Assembly (NCBI RefSeq): GCF_040869045.1
Contig: NC_090323.1
Coordinates: 174,428,083 to 174,492,082 of the forward strand
Origin: Eurosta solidaginis
Lineage: Eukaryota > Arthropoda > Insecta > Diptera > Tephritidae
DNA: 64,000 nucleotides
Direction of reading: 5' to 3'
The position numbers and the translations under genes are program-made. The notes below the pieces were generated by a model. That model was not told the DNA's origin, made no database searches, and was given only the letters and a program-made list of their open reading frames with translations. This document shows, piece after piece, positions 41,890 through 52,112 of this stretch. The first letter of the stretch is position 1; each line of letters starts with the position of its first letter.

Positions 41890-43170
41890 TTTTCTGAACT
41901 AGTGCAAATAAAACAATTTATTTCACCTTACAGCTCGACGTTTCGCCAAATTTCCTTTGCTTCTTCTGGAGCAATTCTGTATTTATTAACAATAAAAACA
42001 CAAAAACAACAACATTAATTTGGAATTATCATAATTACACATATTAACATTTAACATTGATTTATATGTTTTCAAAATTTCACTTACATTTGAATTACGG
42101 CATTAAATTAAAGAAATAAAACATAATTTACAAGACCAAAGGTTAAAAAATATAGAAGATTAAAAATAAAAAATAAAACGATACCATCTACTGTGGTACA
42201 CTTGTCATACTAAAAGTAAAATGTTATAAACATAATATATAAGTGGCAGCGATACCATCTGTGTCCTCTTTCTTATTCATAGTCTTTTCCCTATTTTGCA
42301 AAATTCGTAGGCTTTCCAAGTTGTATCGTTTTTTCTCTCTAGCTTCTTTGTCTATTATTTTCGTGTTTTCGAAGTCAGCGACGTGGTTGTGTGTTATTAC
42401 GTGTTGTGAGAGAGCTGTATTTTGTTTTTGCTTCCTAATATCAGCTTCATGTTCGGCTAATCGTGTACCCAAAGCGCGCTTAGTTGTTCCTATATAAACT
42501 TTGTTGCATTTTCTTCGTTATTCCCTTTGCATTCTATTTTTAAACCACATTGCTTTGTTGTTCTCTGTTTATAGGGGTTTTTGTTTTTGTAAAGCATCTT
42601 GATAATGTGTGGTTGGATTTGTAAGCTATTTTGATGTTATGTTGTTTAATTACGTCTTGTGTTAAATTTTCTGTTAGCCTGGGAATATGAGTGACACTGT
42701 GATATTGTTTTGTTTCATTGTTTGTTGTTGTTGCTAGTGATTGGTTTTGTTGAATTTGATTCAATTTTTGTTCTATAAGGTCAGATATAAGGTAGTCAGG
42801 ATAATTATTTCTTTTAAGCGTTTATTAGGCGCCCAGACGCTGTTGGCTTAGAGTACCAGTCTAATATTAAGTAATTGTTTGTTTTATGTATGCGGGCATC
42901 TAGAAAAGGTATGCTGTTGTTTTTTTCCATTTCCATCTTGAATTGTAGTCTGTTATGTTATTGGTTCAGCGTTTTAAGTATGATATTTGCATCATCTCTT
43001 TGGATAATCACAAATATGTCGTCCACATACTTTACAGTGAACTTAATGCCTTTCTGCTGCTTTTTGAGCTCCGAGTATGTGCTATTTAAAAGATCATCCA
43101 TTATTATATCCGCGATCGTGGGGGAAAGGGGGTTACCCATCGGCATTCCAAAAGACTGACTGTATATCGT
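41890..43170 (-). pseudogene. Penelope-like element, inverted truncated copy
   Basis: The minus strand begins in the reverse transcriptase at GMPMGNPLSPTIADIIMDDL, with KYVDDIFVIIQRDD (catalytic YVDD). It continues to the GIY-YIG endonuclease (VYIGTTKRALGTRLAEHE, ITHNHVADFENTKIIDKE) and ends in the 3' UTR with GAAATTTGGCGAAACGTCG. Compared with the right copy it keeps Gly in MPMG and Leu in NPL. It also retains two A residues that the right copy lost. Frame breaks occur near 42500 and 42830. Confidence 0.8.
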
Positions 43171-44807
43171 CGTTTTATATAAGACAGATTACACTCAAAA
43201 GATTGACGAAGTACTAGGCGACAAGAACACATACAAAGTTATTCGAGTCGATCCAATAAATACATTACAAAGGAAAAACAACAATATTGTTGATGAGCTT
43301 TATAAAGGAAAATACATAACACAAAGAGAGAAGCAACAATTATCCAGCTCAGCGGCAACCGCTCCAAGACTGTACGGGCTACCGAAAATACATAAACCCG
43401 ATTTTCCCTTGCGTCCTATAGCGTCTTCCATTAATGTCCCATGCTACAACTTATCCAAACATGTAGGAAAAATCTTAAAAACTTTAATTTCAGAGGAGTA
43501 CAACATCAAAAATGTATTTGAATTAAAAGAGAGATTGAAAGATACGATCATTAGCCATGAAGATATTTTGGTATCCGTTGATGTTATCTCCCTCTTTACC
43601 AACATACCGACGAACCTAGCTATAAAGATAATCATGAAAAAATGGGACAAGATTCAAAACAATACCAACATACCGAGGAATAAATTTCAAAGTATCTTAG
43701 AGTTTTGCTTAAAGGACAACAATTATTTTATATGCAACAATAATATATACAGTCAGTGTTTTGGAATGCCGATGGATAACCCCTTTTCCCCTACGATCGC
43801 GGATATAATAATGGATGATCTTTTAAATAGCACATACTCGGAGCTCAAAAAGCAGCAGAAAGGCATTAAGTTCATTGTAAAGTATGTGGACGACATGTTT
43901 GCCATTATCCAAAGAGATGATGCAAATATCATACTTAAAACGCTGAACCAATACCATAACAGACTACAATTCAAGATGGAAATGGAAAAACAACAGCATA
44001 CCTTTTCTAGATACCCGCATACATAAAACAAACAATTACTTAATATTAGACTGGTACTCTAAGCCAACAGCGTCTGGGCGCCTAATAAACTTTTTTTCAT
44101 CACAACCACGAAAATATAAAATTAACACCGCCAGAAGCCTCATACACAAAATCTTGACTATAAGCCATCAGCAATTTCATGACGACAACATAAAGAAAAT
44201 ACAAATGACGCATAAAAGAAATAATTATCCTGACTACCTTATATCTGACCTTACAGTACAAAAATTAAATCAAATTCAACAAAACCAATCACTAGCAACA
44301 ACAACAAACAATGAAACAAAACAATATCACAGTGTCACTCATATTCCCAGGCTAACAGAAAATTTAACACAAGACGTAATTAAACAACATAACATCAAAA
44401 TAGCTTACAAATCCAACCACACATTATCAAGATGCTTTACAAAAACAAAAACCTCTATAAACAGAGAACAACAAAGCAATGTGGTTTACAAAATAGAATG
44501 CAAAGGGAATAACGAAGAAAAATGCAACAAAGTTTATATAGGAACAATTAAGCGCGCTTTGGGTACACGATTAGCCGAACATGAAGCTGATATTAGGAAA
44601 CAAAAACAAAATACAACTCTCTCACAACACGTAATAACACACAACCACGTCGCTGACTTCGAAAACACGAAAATAATAGACAAAGAAGCTAGAGAGAAAA
44701 AACGATACACCTTGGAAAGCCTACGAATTTTGCAAAATAGGGAAAAGACTATGAATAAGAAAGAGGACACAGATGGTATCGCTGCCACTTACATATTATG
44801 TTTATAA
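43171..44807 (+). pseudogene. Penelope-like RT plus GIY-YIG endonuclease, plus-strand copy
   Basis: Open from about 43171. The landmarks are APRLYGLPKIHKPDFPLRPI, ILVSVDVISLFTNIPT (first catalytic Asp), GMPMDNPFSPTIADIIMDDL and KYVDDMFAIIQRDD (YVDD). A 2-base loss in an A run near 43990 shifts the frame. The correct frame then reads DWYSKPTASGRLINFF and on through the main open part 44154-44807. This contains VYIGTIKRALGTRLAEHEAD and HNHVADFENTKIIDKEAREK, the GIY-YIG endonuclease (Gly-Ile-Tyr replaced by KVY). It ends ATYILCL. MPMD replaces MPMG. It acts by target-primed reverse transcription in intact relatives. This copy is broken. Confidence 0.85.
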
Positions 44808-45036
44808 CATTTTACTTTTAGTATGACAAGTGTACCACAGTAGATGGTATCGTTTTATTTTTTTATTTTTATTCTTCTACATTTTTTAACCTTTGTTCTT
44901 GTAAATTATGTTTTATTTCTTTAATTTAATGCCGTAATTCAAATGTAAGTGAAAATTTGAAAACATATAAATCAATGTTAAATGTTAATATGTGTAATTA
45001 TGATAATTCCAAATTAATGTTGTTGTTTTTGTGTTT

Positions 45037-45414
45037 TTAAAATAAAAAAAAAAAAAAAATAAATGTAAGGCGCGATAACCTCCGAAGAGATCTAAGGCCG
45101 AGCTTCTCTTCCAATTTGCGTCGTGCTCCTCTTGATTTTCCCTACAAATTGGCCGGACGGGACCTACATGTTTTATGCCGACTCCGAACGGCATCTGCAA
45201 AGTAGATGAGTTTTCACTGAGAGCTTTTCATGGCAGAAATACACCCGGAGTGCTTGCCAAACACTGCCGAGGGGCGACCCCGCTTAGAAAAATTTTCTTC
45301 TAATTGAAAAATCTTATTTCTAAAATTTTGATGTTGGTTTGCCCGGGAGTTGAACCCAGGGCATACGGTGTGATAGGCGGAGCACGCTACCCATCACACC
45401 ACGGTGGCCGCCAT
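45037..45414 (-). mobile_element. tRNA-derived SINE in the Penelope-like 3' UTR
   Basis: Minus-oriented SINE, poly-A side at 45037-45060. It has CGCGATAACCTCCGAAGAGA, TGCCGACTCCGAACGGCATC and the head CACCACGGTGGCCGCCA. Flanks TGTGTTTTT on both sides form a 9-base duplication. The inverted copy at 42.0 kb has the same site uninterrupted. Confidence 0.88.
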
Positions 45415-45590
45415 TGTGTGTTTTTATTGTTAATAAATACAGAATTGCTCCAGAAGAAGCCAAGGAAATTTGGCGAAACGTCGAGCTGTAAGGTGAAATA
45501 AATTGTTTTATTTGCACTAGTTCAGAATAGATCGGAAAAGCTTACCAAAAATATACGAAAATCAATCAAACCGATCGGAAACCAATATAT

Positions 45591-45602
45591 AGAATTAATA
45601 TC
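45591..45602 (+). repeat. 12-bp target duplication AGAATTAATATC, right
   Basis: Matches 41878-41889. Confidence 0.8.
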
Positions 45603-45849
45603 CTTTTTTGAGAAATAGGTACATCGACTCGACCGATAATTCGAAAGCTGCATACTCAGAGTTTAATAGACCCTCAAAATCTAGTAATTAGATGCCTATT
45701 GAAGTTGTCAATGATTATTCAATTGTTCTATCAATTAATACTCGATTACCATTACAAAAAAAAAAAGCAAAATATAATAATGACTTTTTACGAAAAGAAT
45801 CGTTTTATCATAAATTTGTTTCACTTTTTTAGGCTATTTTGCCGCATTG
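45603..45849. other. No recognisable gene
   Basis: AT-rich DNA between two Penelope-like units. Confidence 0.4.
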
Positions 45850-46477
45850 ATGTATATTGGAACAATTTTCTGTCATCCCTTGTCAAATTTGGTGTGGAAA
45901 CACGACCGGTTTCGCCGTTGTGCCATCTTCAGTGTCATTTTTCGTTCTGATCTGTTGTTGTCGTTGGTCATATATTTATAGTTCTTAGGTTGATCAGCAG
46001 GAATTCACAAATTGGATGTTTGTGTGTGTGTGTGTTATGTGGTCATACAGAAACGAGGGTAGTTTTCACTAATCAACTTGTTCGGTTCGTTTATTGTTTT
46101 GTGTTTATCAGTTGCATCAGTGTTATTATTGTTTTTTGTAAACCAATGTTAAAGATTTAAATATTGTGCCGGAAATAGTGTTTGTTTGTTCGTTTATTAT
46201 TCTACCGTTAAAAGTTTTCTGTTTGTAGATTTCCATGTTTCTAGTACGTTCAGACGTCAGCCCTTTGCTTGTACATGACGTACCGTGACTGTTTTATTGA
46301 TGCATGCTTGAGAACATTTATTTTCGGCCATGTGATTCGCAATGTTGGACCATCATACGTTTGACTAGGTTTTTTTTTTTGTTGGAAGTTTTGAACACTG
46401 TCCTAATGTTATATTTTTTGAAAAAGTTTGTTAATTTATATGTTGCTCTTCCAGTATATCGACTGCTTGGTGGAAAA

Positions 46478-46600
46478 TCACCCTATCTCAGCTGCCGTTT
46501 AGAAAACGCCCTATCTCAAAAAACGATTGAGTTTGTTCGAAAACACCCTATCTCAGAATTCGGTTGAAGAACGTCCTGTCTCAGAATTTTGTTTATAAAT
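46478..46600 (+). repeat. Short tandem repeat CACCCTATCTCAGAATT
   Basis: Four degenerate units of 28-40 bases: CACCCTATCTCAGCTGCCG, CGCCCTATCTCAAAAAACG, CACCCTATCTCAGAATTCGG and CGTCCTGTCTCAGAATTTTG. A related unit appears near 14320 on the opposite strand. Confidence 0.6.
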
Positions 46601-46609
46601 GTCCCACGT

Positions 46610-46925
46610 TAAACATTCAGGCCATCCCTCCCTCCCCACCCCAAGTTCCACGAAGAGCTTGGGGTCGCCAGAGCCTCGTCTGTTAGTGAAACAGGATTCG
46701 CCGCGGATAGGTGAGATTGACAATTGGGTTTGGTGAAGCTATATATTGCACTGGCAACCTGAAGGGTTGCGCTACACAGCCCCTTCTATCTGGTATTTTA
46801 GTCGCCCTTACGACAGGCATACCTACCTCGGGTATATTCTGACCCCTAACCCGCTGGGGATCTCTCCGTCTTTTTCGGTTTCCATCATGAATTTAATGTT
46901 CCCGTGCTGCTAAAACAACAACAAC
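46610..46925 (+). repeat. Dispersed repeat family G
   Basis: CCTCCCTCCCCACCCCAAG, GAGCTTGGGGTCGCCAGAGC, TATTGCACTGGCAACCTGAA, TTACGACAGGCATACCTACC and CCCTAACCCGCTGGGG, ending with (CAA)n. Same order as 16.4-16.8 kb. Confidence 0.7.
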
Positions 46926-47124
46926 AAGTACTCCAGTATTAACCCTTCGTTATTAGTACCTAAGACGTATAAAATGACAGACCTCATTTGGACTTCAATT
47001 CCTGTATGTAGTTTTTTCCAGGTATTGCATGAACGCTTCCATAAGAATGGCTGATGTCGGGTTTCCCATGCCAATACCACTTGCTTCTATATTTATTTTA
47101 TTGTTTAATTGAAAATAGTTTTGA

Positions 47125-47132
47125 CATAAAGT
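47125..47132 (+). repeat. 8-bp target duplication CATAAAGT, left
   Basis: Exact copy at 50097-50104. Confidence 0.85.
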
Positions 47133-47392
47133 CAGTGGCGTAGTGAGGTTTTCTTGCGCCCGGGGTAAATATTTAGTATATTTTGCAACAGAATCGTAGC
47201 TTCGCCTCTGGTGTCTCTTGTGGTGTAAGTGTCCTCTACTAATTGTTCTACTACATTCTCTAGGCCATCGACGATAACGCTAATCGCTTGTATTCCGGTG
47301 CTTCATCGTGTTTCAGATTCAAATTTGACAATTTTTGTTAAAGCATTTTTTAATAATTCCCATCGTAACGTTGAACGTGAGAAAAAATGATT

Positions 47393-47924
47393 TGTAATGA
47401 ATTTAGGGAAATTCCACTTATTTGAAACCTTCTGCTAACGTTCAAATCGCTAAAATGTTGAATAAATCACTCCAATATTCAGTATTGCAAACTGGTCTTT
47501 ATTTAGGTTACTTTGGGAGAAGTACTTAACAATTATACTTCACAACCAATAGCGCGTTTAAATCAAAACTGATCAGTTAGTACTCAGCTTACGCTGCTTT
47601 TATACTCTCTGTTGCCTCGTCCGCATATTTCTCCAAAAGTCTAGACCCTTCACCTTCTAGAACTCTTGTATATCCTGCTTGGTAATTTAGTTATATGCGT
47701 GTGTATGTGTGAGTAAGAATTTCGGCTGATGATTACAGGTGTGTGTGTGTGAGATATGTCTTCACTTCGAGCTGCTGGTTATGTGTGTAAATGATGATTG
47801 ATGTGTTTATGTACACAAGTGTAGCTTGCTTTAATGTGTACATGTACATAAGAGTGGCTGCTTTATGTTTTTGTTGTTGCGTGATTATTTACTAACAGCC
47901 TAGTGATGTCAACATTCGCCACAC
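47393..47924 (-). repeat. 3' LTR of copy D
   Basis: Minus strand TGTGGCGAATGTTGACATCA ... ATTCATTACA, 532 bp, preceded by AGGTGGAGGGCAG. Confidence 0.8.
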
Positions 47925-48107
47925 TGCCCTCCACCTAAGTCTGATCGTTCCGATGAGACAAATTTTCATATCTAAACGCTGTCAGCCTTTCCAAATTAGC
48001 CACTTTCATTTTGTTTCGTGGTTTGCCAATCGTTTGTATGCGGTAAACTACATCGTTGATCCGTTTTACAACTTTGTTTAGGCCTTCCCAATTACACTGA
48101 AATTTCT

Positions 48108-48350
48108 TTAATTAATTGCTTTATCGCATGTGGATTTCATTTTGTCACTCAGAATCTTTGTTCGATGTCTTACAAGATCGTGTATTTCCCTCATCTCTTC
48201 TTCCAAGACACCAGGGAATTTCTTGACTTTTCTCTCCACATCGGCATTTATCCCAAACTTCAAATGAGCTGGCAGTCGAAGGTCATTGCCAAAAATTACC
48301 TTTGCGGGAGTTTGGCCCGTTGTCTCATGCACTGCCGATCGGTAATTCAT
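48108..48350 (-). pseudogene. copy D integrase C-terminal part
   Basis: NYRSAVHETTGQTPAKVIFG to KMKSTCDKAIN continues the integrase core and linker. Beyond it (to about 47940) a decayed GPY/F-like region (NKVVKRINDVVYRIQTIGKP) can be read before the polypurine tract. Confidence 0.75.
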
Positions 48351-48406
48351 CAGGAATAATGATATGTGTGGATTCCACTCTGTATGGAACTTGTCTACTA
48401 CTTTCC

Positions 48407-49414
48407 TTAAGTGCTCCTCCAGGGTTTTTTGAATCGTTCTACCATACCATCGGACTGAGGATGCAATGCAGTTGCCTGTGTTTTTCGAATGCCCAATGTC
48501 TTACACATTTCTTGAAACACCGCGGATTCAAAATTCCTGCCTTGGTCAGAATGTAACTCCATTGGTACACCATACCTTGCAAACCAATTGTTTGTAAGCA
48601 CTTCTGCCACTGTTTCCGCTTTTTTATTTGGGATTGGGTATACCTCTGGCCAATTGCTGAAATAATCCATAACCACCAGTACATATTTGTTTCCACGGTT
48701 GCTAGTAGGAAATGGACCTGCGACATCCATAGCGATCCTTTCAACTTGCTTCATCTGGCCATGACTTCGGGTTTTGGGCCCTTTCGCTCTGCTGTAAACC
48801 TCGCAATTGGCAATCCACTCAGTGACCGACTGACGGCAACCAACCCAATAGAATCTCTGCTTAATTTTATCGAGCGTCTTCGTGATTCCAAGATGACCTC
48901 CACTTGAACCATTATGTAGCTCGCTGAGCACCTCAGCAATCCTTTTCTTGGGAACAACTATCAGTTTCTTCTTGCATTGGCCATCCCCACTCTCCCATAT
49001 TCGATGCAAGCAACCGGATATCAATTCTAAACTGTTCCACTGTGCGCAATATGACTTCGCAATAGGACTATCCGCTGACATCTCCTCTCTATTTGGTCTT
49101 TCGTTTCGTTCGAGCCCTTGCATAACATGTGACAGATCTGTATCTTCTAGCTGACACTTCCTTAGTTGTTCTATGTCCCATTCGTCCGAACACATTATAG
49201 TCATAAGCCGGACATATATGATGTCTTCCTTAGCCTCTCGTAGTCGTGCCTGAAGTTCGAGTTTTGATGATATACGCGCCTCTTGTTCTTCGAGTTGTAT
49301 TGTTATGCGTGTCTCTTTTTCTTTTAGTTGCTGTTGTTCTTTCACCTGCGATTCCAGTTGGGATGCCATATATGACTTCTGTTCTTCCAGCTGAGATGAC
49401 ATTTGTGACGACAT
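48407..49414 (-). pseudogene. copy D gag-integrase fusion reading frame (335 codons)
   Basis: The first 65 residues are the gag coiled coil (SQLEEQKSYMASQLESQVKE ... ISSKLELQARLREA). It then passes directly into integrase (KEDIIYVRLMTIMC ...), with the HHCC region (HNGSSGGHLGITKTL; the last Cys is Tyr in CEVY). The core has MDVAGPFPTSNRGNKYVLVV (first Asp) and LHSDQGRNFESAVFQ (second Asp), and DGMVERF (Glu). A frameshift follows (KKPWRST). The junction has a GAGGC microhomology shared by the gag and pol sequences of related copies. No product is implied. Confidence 0.8.
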
Positions 49415-49495
49415 TTCTCAAAATGCGTGCCTCCTGTGCTTCCATCTTGGCTGTTACTGTCGATGTTTGTGCAGATATTGCAGCCAATATCATGT

Positions 49496-49729
49496 TCAAG
49501 TCTGTGCTCGTAACTGTCTGCGATGATTCGTTTTCTCTTGCATTTTTGTTGTTGTCTTGCCTCCATCAGGATGAAAGACATACCCGTCCACATTAATTTC
49601 TTCCGACTCCATAACCTCTCGTAGCAGTGCTTGATGTTCGATCTTATTGCCGGTTGTATTCAATCCACGGTTCTTCAACTCCTTTTTCAGTTGCTGGATA
49701 TTTAATTCGCTTAACTTTGCCATGTCCAA
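49496..49729 (-). pseudogene. copy D gag N-terminus (SAP domain)
   Basis: MDMAKLSELNIQQLKKELKN then RGLNTTGNKIEHQALLREVM, the SAP-like domain shared by all gag copies here. It goes out of frame after KTTTKMQ. Confidence 0.8.
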
Positions 49730-49770
49730 GTTGTATTCGAAATCTTCCGAATTTATTCAACAATTCCTCT

Positions 49771-50050
49771 TTGAAAAATTCTGCTAACGTTCGAATCGCT
49801 AAAATGTTGAATAAATCACTCCAATATTCAGTATTGCAAACTGAACTTTATTTAGATTACTTTGGGAGTAGTACTTCACAAAATTACTATAGTAAGAACT
49901 TCGGCTGATGGTTAGGGGTGTGTGTGAGATATCTCTTCACTTCACGTTTATGTACACAAGTATATCTTGCTTTAATGTGTACATGTACATAAGAGTGTTT
50001 TTGTTGCGTGACTATTTACTAACAGCCTAGTGATGTCAACATTCGGCCCA
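49771..50050 (-). repeat. 5' LTR of copy D, shortened
   Basis: About 280 bp instead of 532. The right edge GTGATGTCAACATTCGGCCCA corresponds to the family LTR start with small changes. The left edge lacks the last 30-40 bases of the LTR. Confidence 0.7.
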
Positions 50051-50096
50051 ATATATACCATTGCTCCCCTTGCCCTCTCCCCTAACTACGCCACTG

Positions 50097-50104
50097 CATA
50101 AAGT
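50097..50104 (+). repeat. 8-bp target duplication CATAAAGT, right
   Basis: Matches 47125-47132. Confidence 0.85.
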
Positions 50105-50270
50105 TCACCCTAAGAGCAACTTCGTGATTTGCGTACTTTCACTTTGTCTTTTGTATTATGAGGTATTCTTGAATTAACTATGTACTATGTGTCTGATAGT
50201 GGTATTGATAAATACAGATCTTTTATGTCAAACGATGCCAATTTAATGTTCTTTTCCAGCTCAAAGGTAT
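50105..50270 (-). pseudogene. Second Penelope-like relic, middle part
   Basis: The minus strand reads NIKLASFDIKDLYLSIPLSD, the reverse transcriptase motif with the first catalytic Asp. It continues with IVNSRIPHNTKDKVKV before the hAT-type insertion. It has in-frame stops. Confidence 0.6.
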
Positions 50271-50274
50271 ATAT
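50271..50274 (+). repeat. Target duplication ATAT, left of element C
   Basis: Repeated at 53926-53929. Confidence 0.85.
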
Positions 50275-50930
50275 TGTCACGGATATTAGCATCACTAAGC
50301 TATACCATCACTAAGGCCATGCTAAGCGATATTTACGTCAATAATCAAATCATGTATACACATATATAAGGCAGCTGAGAGATGTCACACACAGATGCAT
50401 TTACTTATACGCCTATGTGCGCGCGAGAGACTGTAAACTACAAACATTCACATCAATAATTCAATCTTTATGTATCTACATAAACGAATAAATAATTGCG
50501 TCTACACATATGTACCATGTACGAATACGAGCAGCGGATAGTTAATGCGCAAACACATGCATATAGCTGAGAAGTTTGAGAGCTCATGGACAATGCTAGT
50601 AGATTCTGGAAAAATGCGAACGAGGAAACCAAAGGGTATAAAAGGCAACAGATGTAGAGGCGCTGGAATTCAGTTTGATTTAAGATTTCGATTAAGCGCT
50701 ATCTAGCGAGCTATAGCAGAATTATTGTGAATAGTAGAGTTTCATTTGAGCTATCAATCAGTTTGGTTATTAAGCTTGCTATTCGTTGCAAAGTATAAGT
50801 GTTATTGTGAAGTACTGTAATAAAGGCCATTTTTCAATTATTAAATATTGGAGTTATTTATTCAACAGTTTAGCGATACGAACTTAGCAGAGGGTTGCAA
50901 ATAAAAGGATTTGCAAGTAAATTCGTTACA
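50275..50930 (+). repeat. 5' LTR of element C
   Basis: TGTCACGGATATTAGCATCA ... ATTCGTTACA, 656 bp. It contains TATAAAA at about 50637 and AATAAA near 50818. Confidence 0.9.
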
Positions 50931-50932
50931 AT

Positions 50933-50950
50933 TGGTGTCAGAAGTGGGAT
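50933..50950 (+). promoter_or_regulatory. Primer binding site of element C
   Basis: TGGTGTCAGAAGTGGGAT, two bases after the LTR. Inferred to pair with the 3' end of a tRNA-Leu, as in mdg3/micropia-like elements. Confidence 0.7.
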
Positions 50951-50981
50951 TGTTGAATAAACTCCAGAGGACTACAAGGAA

Positions 50982-52079
50982 ATGGCAAAGTTCAGTGAAT
51001 TGAAGATCCAGCAATTGAAGAAGGAGTTGGAGAGCCGTGGATTGAATACAACCGGCAATAAGATCGAACTTCAAGCACGGCTACGAGAGGTAATGGAGTT
51101 GGAAGGAATTGATGTGGACGAGTATGTCTTTTATCCCGATGTGGAAGAGAAGATAGAGACTCCGAATCCATTGGCGAGTGTAGACACTAACGCGATACTA
51201 GCAGTGCTGAAGCAAATGTCGTCACAAATATCAACCGATATGTCAACACAGCTCGAAGAGCAGAAGACATATATGGCATCCCAGCTGGAATCACATGAGA
51301 CACGTATTTCAGAAATGTCGACACAGATTATATCAAAGATGGAAACACAACTGAAAGAGCAAGAGGCGCGTATATCATCAAAACTCGAAACGCGTATAGA
51401 CGAGAAAATAACGCAGTTTGAAGAAAAATTTGAGGCAGAGGTGGATGCTTTGAGAGGTCGTATACAGGAATTGCAACTTAATCGGCCGGCTGCTTCAGCG
51501 AGTAATACGAAGGTAAAAACTCCATCTTTTGACGGCTCTGTTCCTTTCCAGGTGTTCAAGGTACAGTTTGAGAAGACCGCAGCAGTGAACAACTGGAATG
51601 CAGAAGATAAAGTTGCTGCACTGTTCGTGGCATTGAAGGGGCCAGCAGCGGAAATCCTACAGACGATTCCCGAAGGAGAGCGGAACAATTATGAAGCATT
51701 GATGGCTGCTCTAGAGAGACGATACGGAACTGAGCATAGGAGACAGATATACCAAATGGAGTTGCTGAACCGCTTCCAGAGGCCTGGTGAAACATTGCAA
51801 GAGTTTGCGTCGGATATTGAAAGGCTAGCACATTTAGCGAATGCGGATGCATCCGTGGAATACACTGGAAGGGTAAAGATTCAGATCTTTATAAATGGCA
51901 TACGAGATGTGGAAACGAAGCGGGCTACATATGCGAATCCAAAACTAACATTTGCTGAAACGGTATCGCATGCTCTGATTCAGGAAACAGCGTCGCTTCT
52001 GTGTAAGCCAGTTTTCAAAGCACGCCGTGTGGAAGTAGAAAGGCCAGAGCGGGTAGACACAATTTTGGAAGCACTGTAG
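50982..52079 (+). CDS. gag of element C (365 aa, ends at an internal stop)
   Basis: Structural gag protein. Residues 1-45 form a SAP-like domain (AKFSELKIQQLKKELESRGL). Residues 75-160 form a coiled coil with MSTQ/ETRIS heptads. Residues 180-350 correspond to a retrotransposon capsid-like region (FKVQFEKTAAVNNWNAEDKV, ALKGPAAEILQTIPEGER, RRYGTEHRRQIYQMELLNRF). The frame ends in LEAL-TAG. The same frame continues past the TAG into the CCHC knuckle CFKCGNPGHIARHC (52113-52154), so the stop looks like a point mutation rather than the natural gag end. It has the most complete gag in the window. Residue Gln-rich capsid similarity is by pattern only. Confidence 0.8.
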   Translation: MAKFSELKIQQLKKELESRGLNTTGNKIELQARLREVMELEGIDVDEYVFYPDVEEKIETPNPLASVDTNAILAVLKQMSSQISTDMSTQLEEQKTYMASQLESHETRISEMSTQIISKMETQLKEQEARISSKLETRIDEKITQFEEKFEAEVDALRGRIQELQLNRPAASASNTKVKTPSFDGSVPFQVFKVQFEKTAAVNNWNAEDKVAALFVALKGPAAEILQTIPEGERNNYEALMAALERRYGTEHRRQIYQMELLNRFQRPGETLQEFASDIERLAHLANADASVEYTGRVKIQIFINGIRDVETKRATYANPKLTFAETVSHALIQETASLLCKPVFKARRVEVERPERVDTILEAL

Positions 52080-52112
52080 GGATCTCAACAGGAGAATGCC
52101 GGAGTTATTAAA

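Larger units (their letters stand above)
41890..45590. mobile_element. Penelope-like retroelement with inverted partial copy
   Basis: A minus-strand 5'-truncated copy (41890 to about 43170) is joined head-to-head to a longer plus-strand copy (about 43171-45590). The whole is flanked by the 12-bp duplication AGAATTAATATC, which points to one insertion event. Inverted truncated copies attached to a longer one are characteristic of Penelope-like elements. The right copy carries a SINE in its 3' UTR. Confidence 0.85.
45850..47124 (-). pseudogene. Second Penelope-like relic, 3' part
   Basis: At the left (minus-strand 3' end) is GAAGATGGCACAACGGCGAA then ACCGGTCGTGTTTCCAC, a Penelope-like terminal signature. 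At the right, the minus strand reads INIEASGIGMGNPTSAILME then AFMQYLEKTTY, a reverse transcriptase motif-4 block. Between them lie family-G sequence (46610-46925) and a short tandem repeat. The gene resumes at 50105, beyond a hAT-type insertion. It is an old, heavily mutated copy of a family unlike the one at 42-45 kb. Confidence 0.6.
47393..50050 (-). mobile_element. Ty3/gypsy LTR retrotransposon, copy D, deletion derivative
   Basis: Minus orientation. The right LTR (49771-50050) is shortened and the left LTR (47393-47924) is complete. gag and integrase are joined in frame, and protease, reverse transcriptase and RNase H are all absent. The polypurine tract AGGTGGAGGGCAG is kept at about 47925-47937. 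The primer site is lost. Right-flank ATAT is present but the left flank is GATT, so no target duplication can be claimed. Confidence 0.85.
47133..50096. mobile_element. Short hAT-type element carrying gypsy copy D
   Basis: The left end CAGTGGCGTAGTGAGG and the right end (inverse CAGTGGCGTAGTTAGG) are flanked by the exact 8-bp duplication CATAAAGT. Without the gypsy insertion it is only about 300 bp: a non-autonomous hAT MITE. Its target is the reverse transcriptase of the old Penelope-like relic. Confidence 0.8.

Noticed and set aside
47389..50054. ATAT duplication for gypsy copy D
   Set aside because: Right flank is ATAT but the left flank is GATT, so it does not support the pattern.
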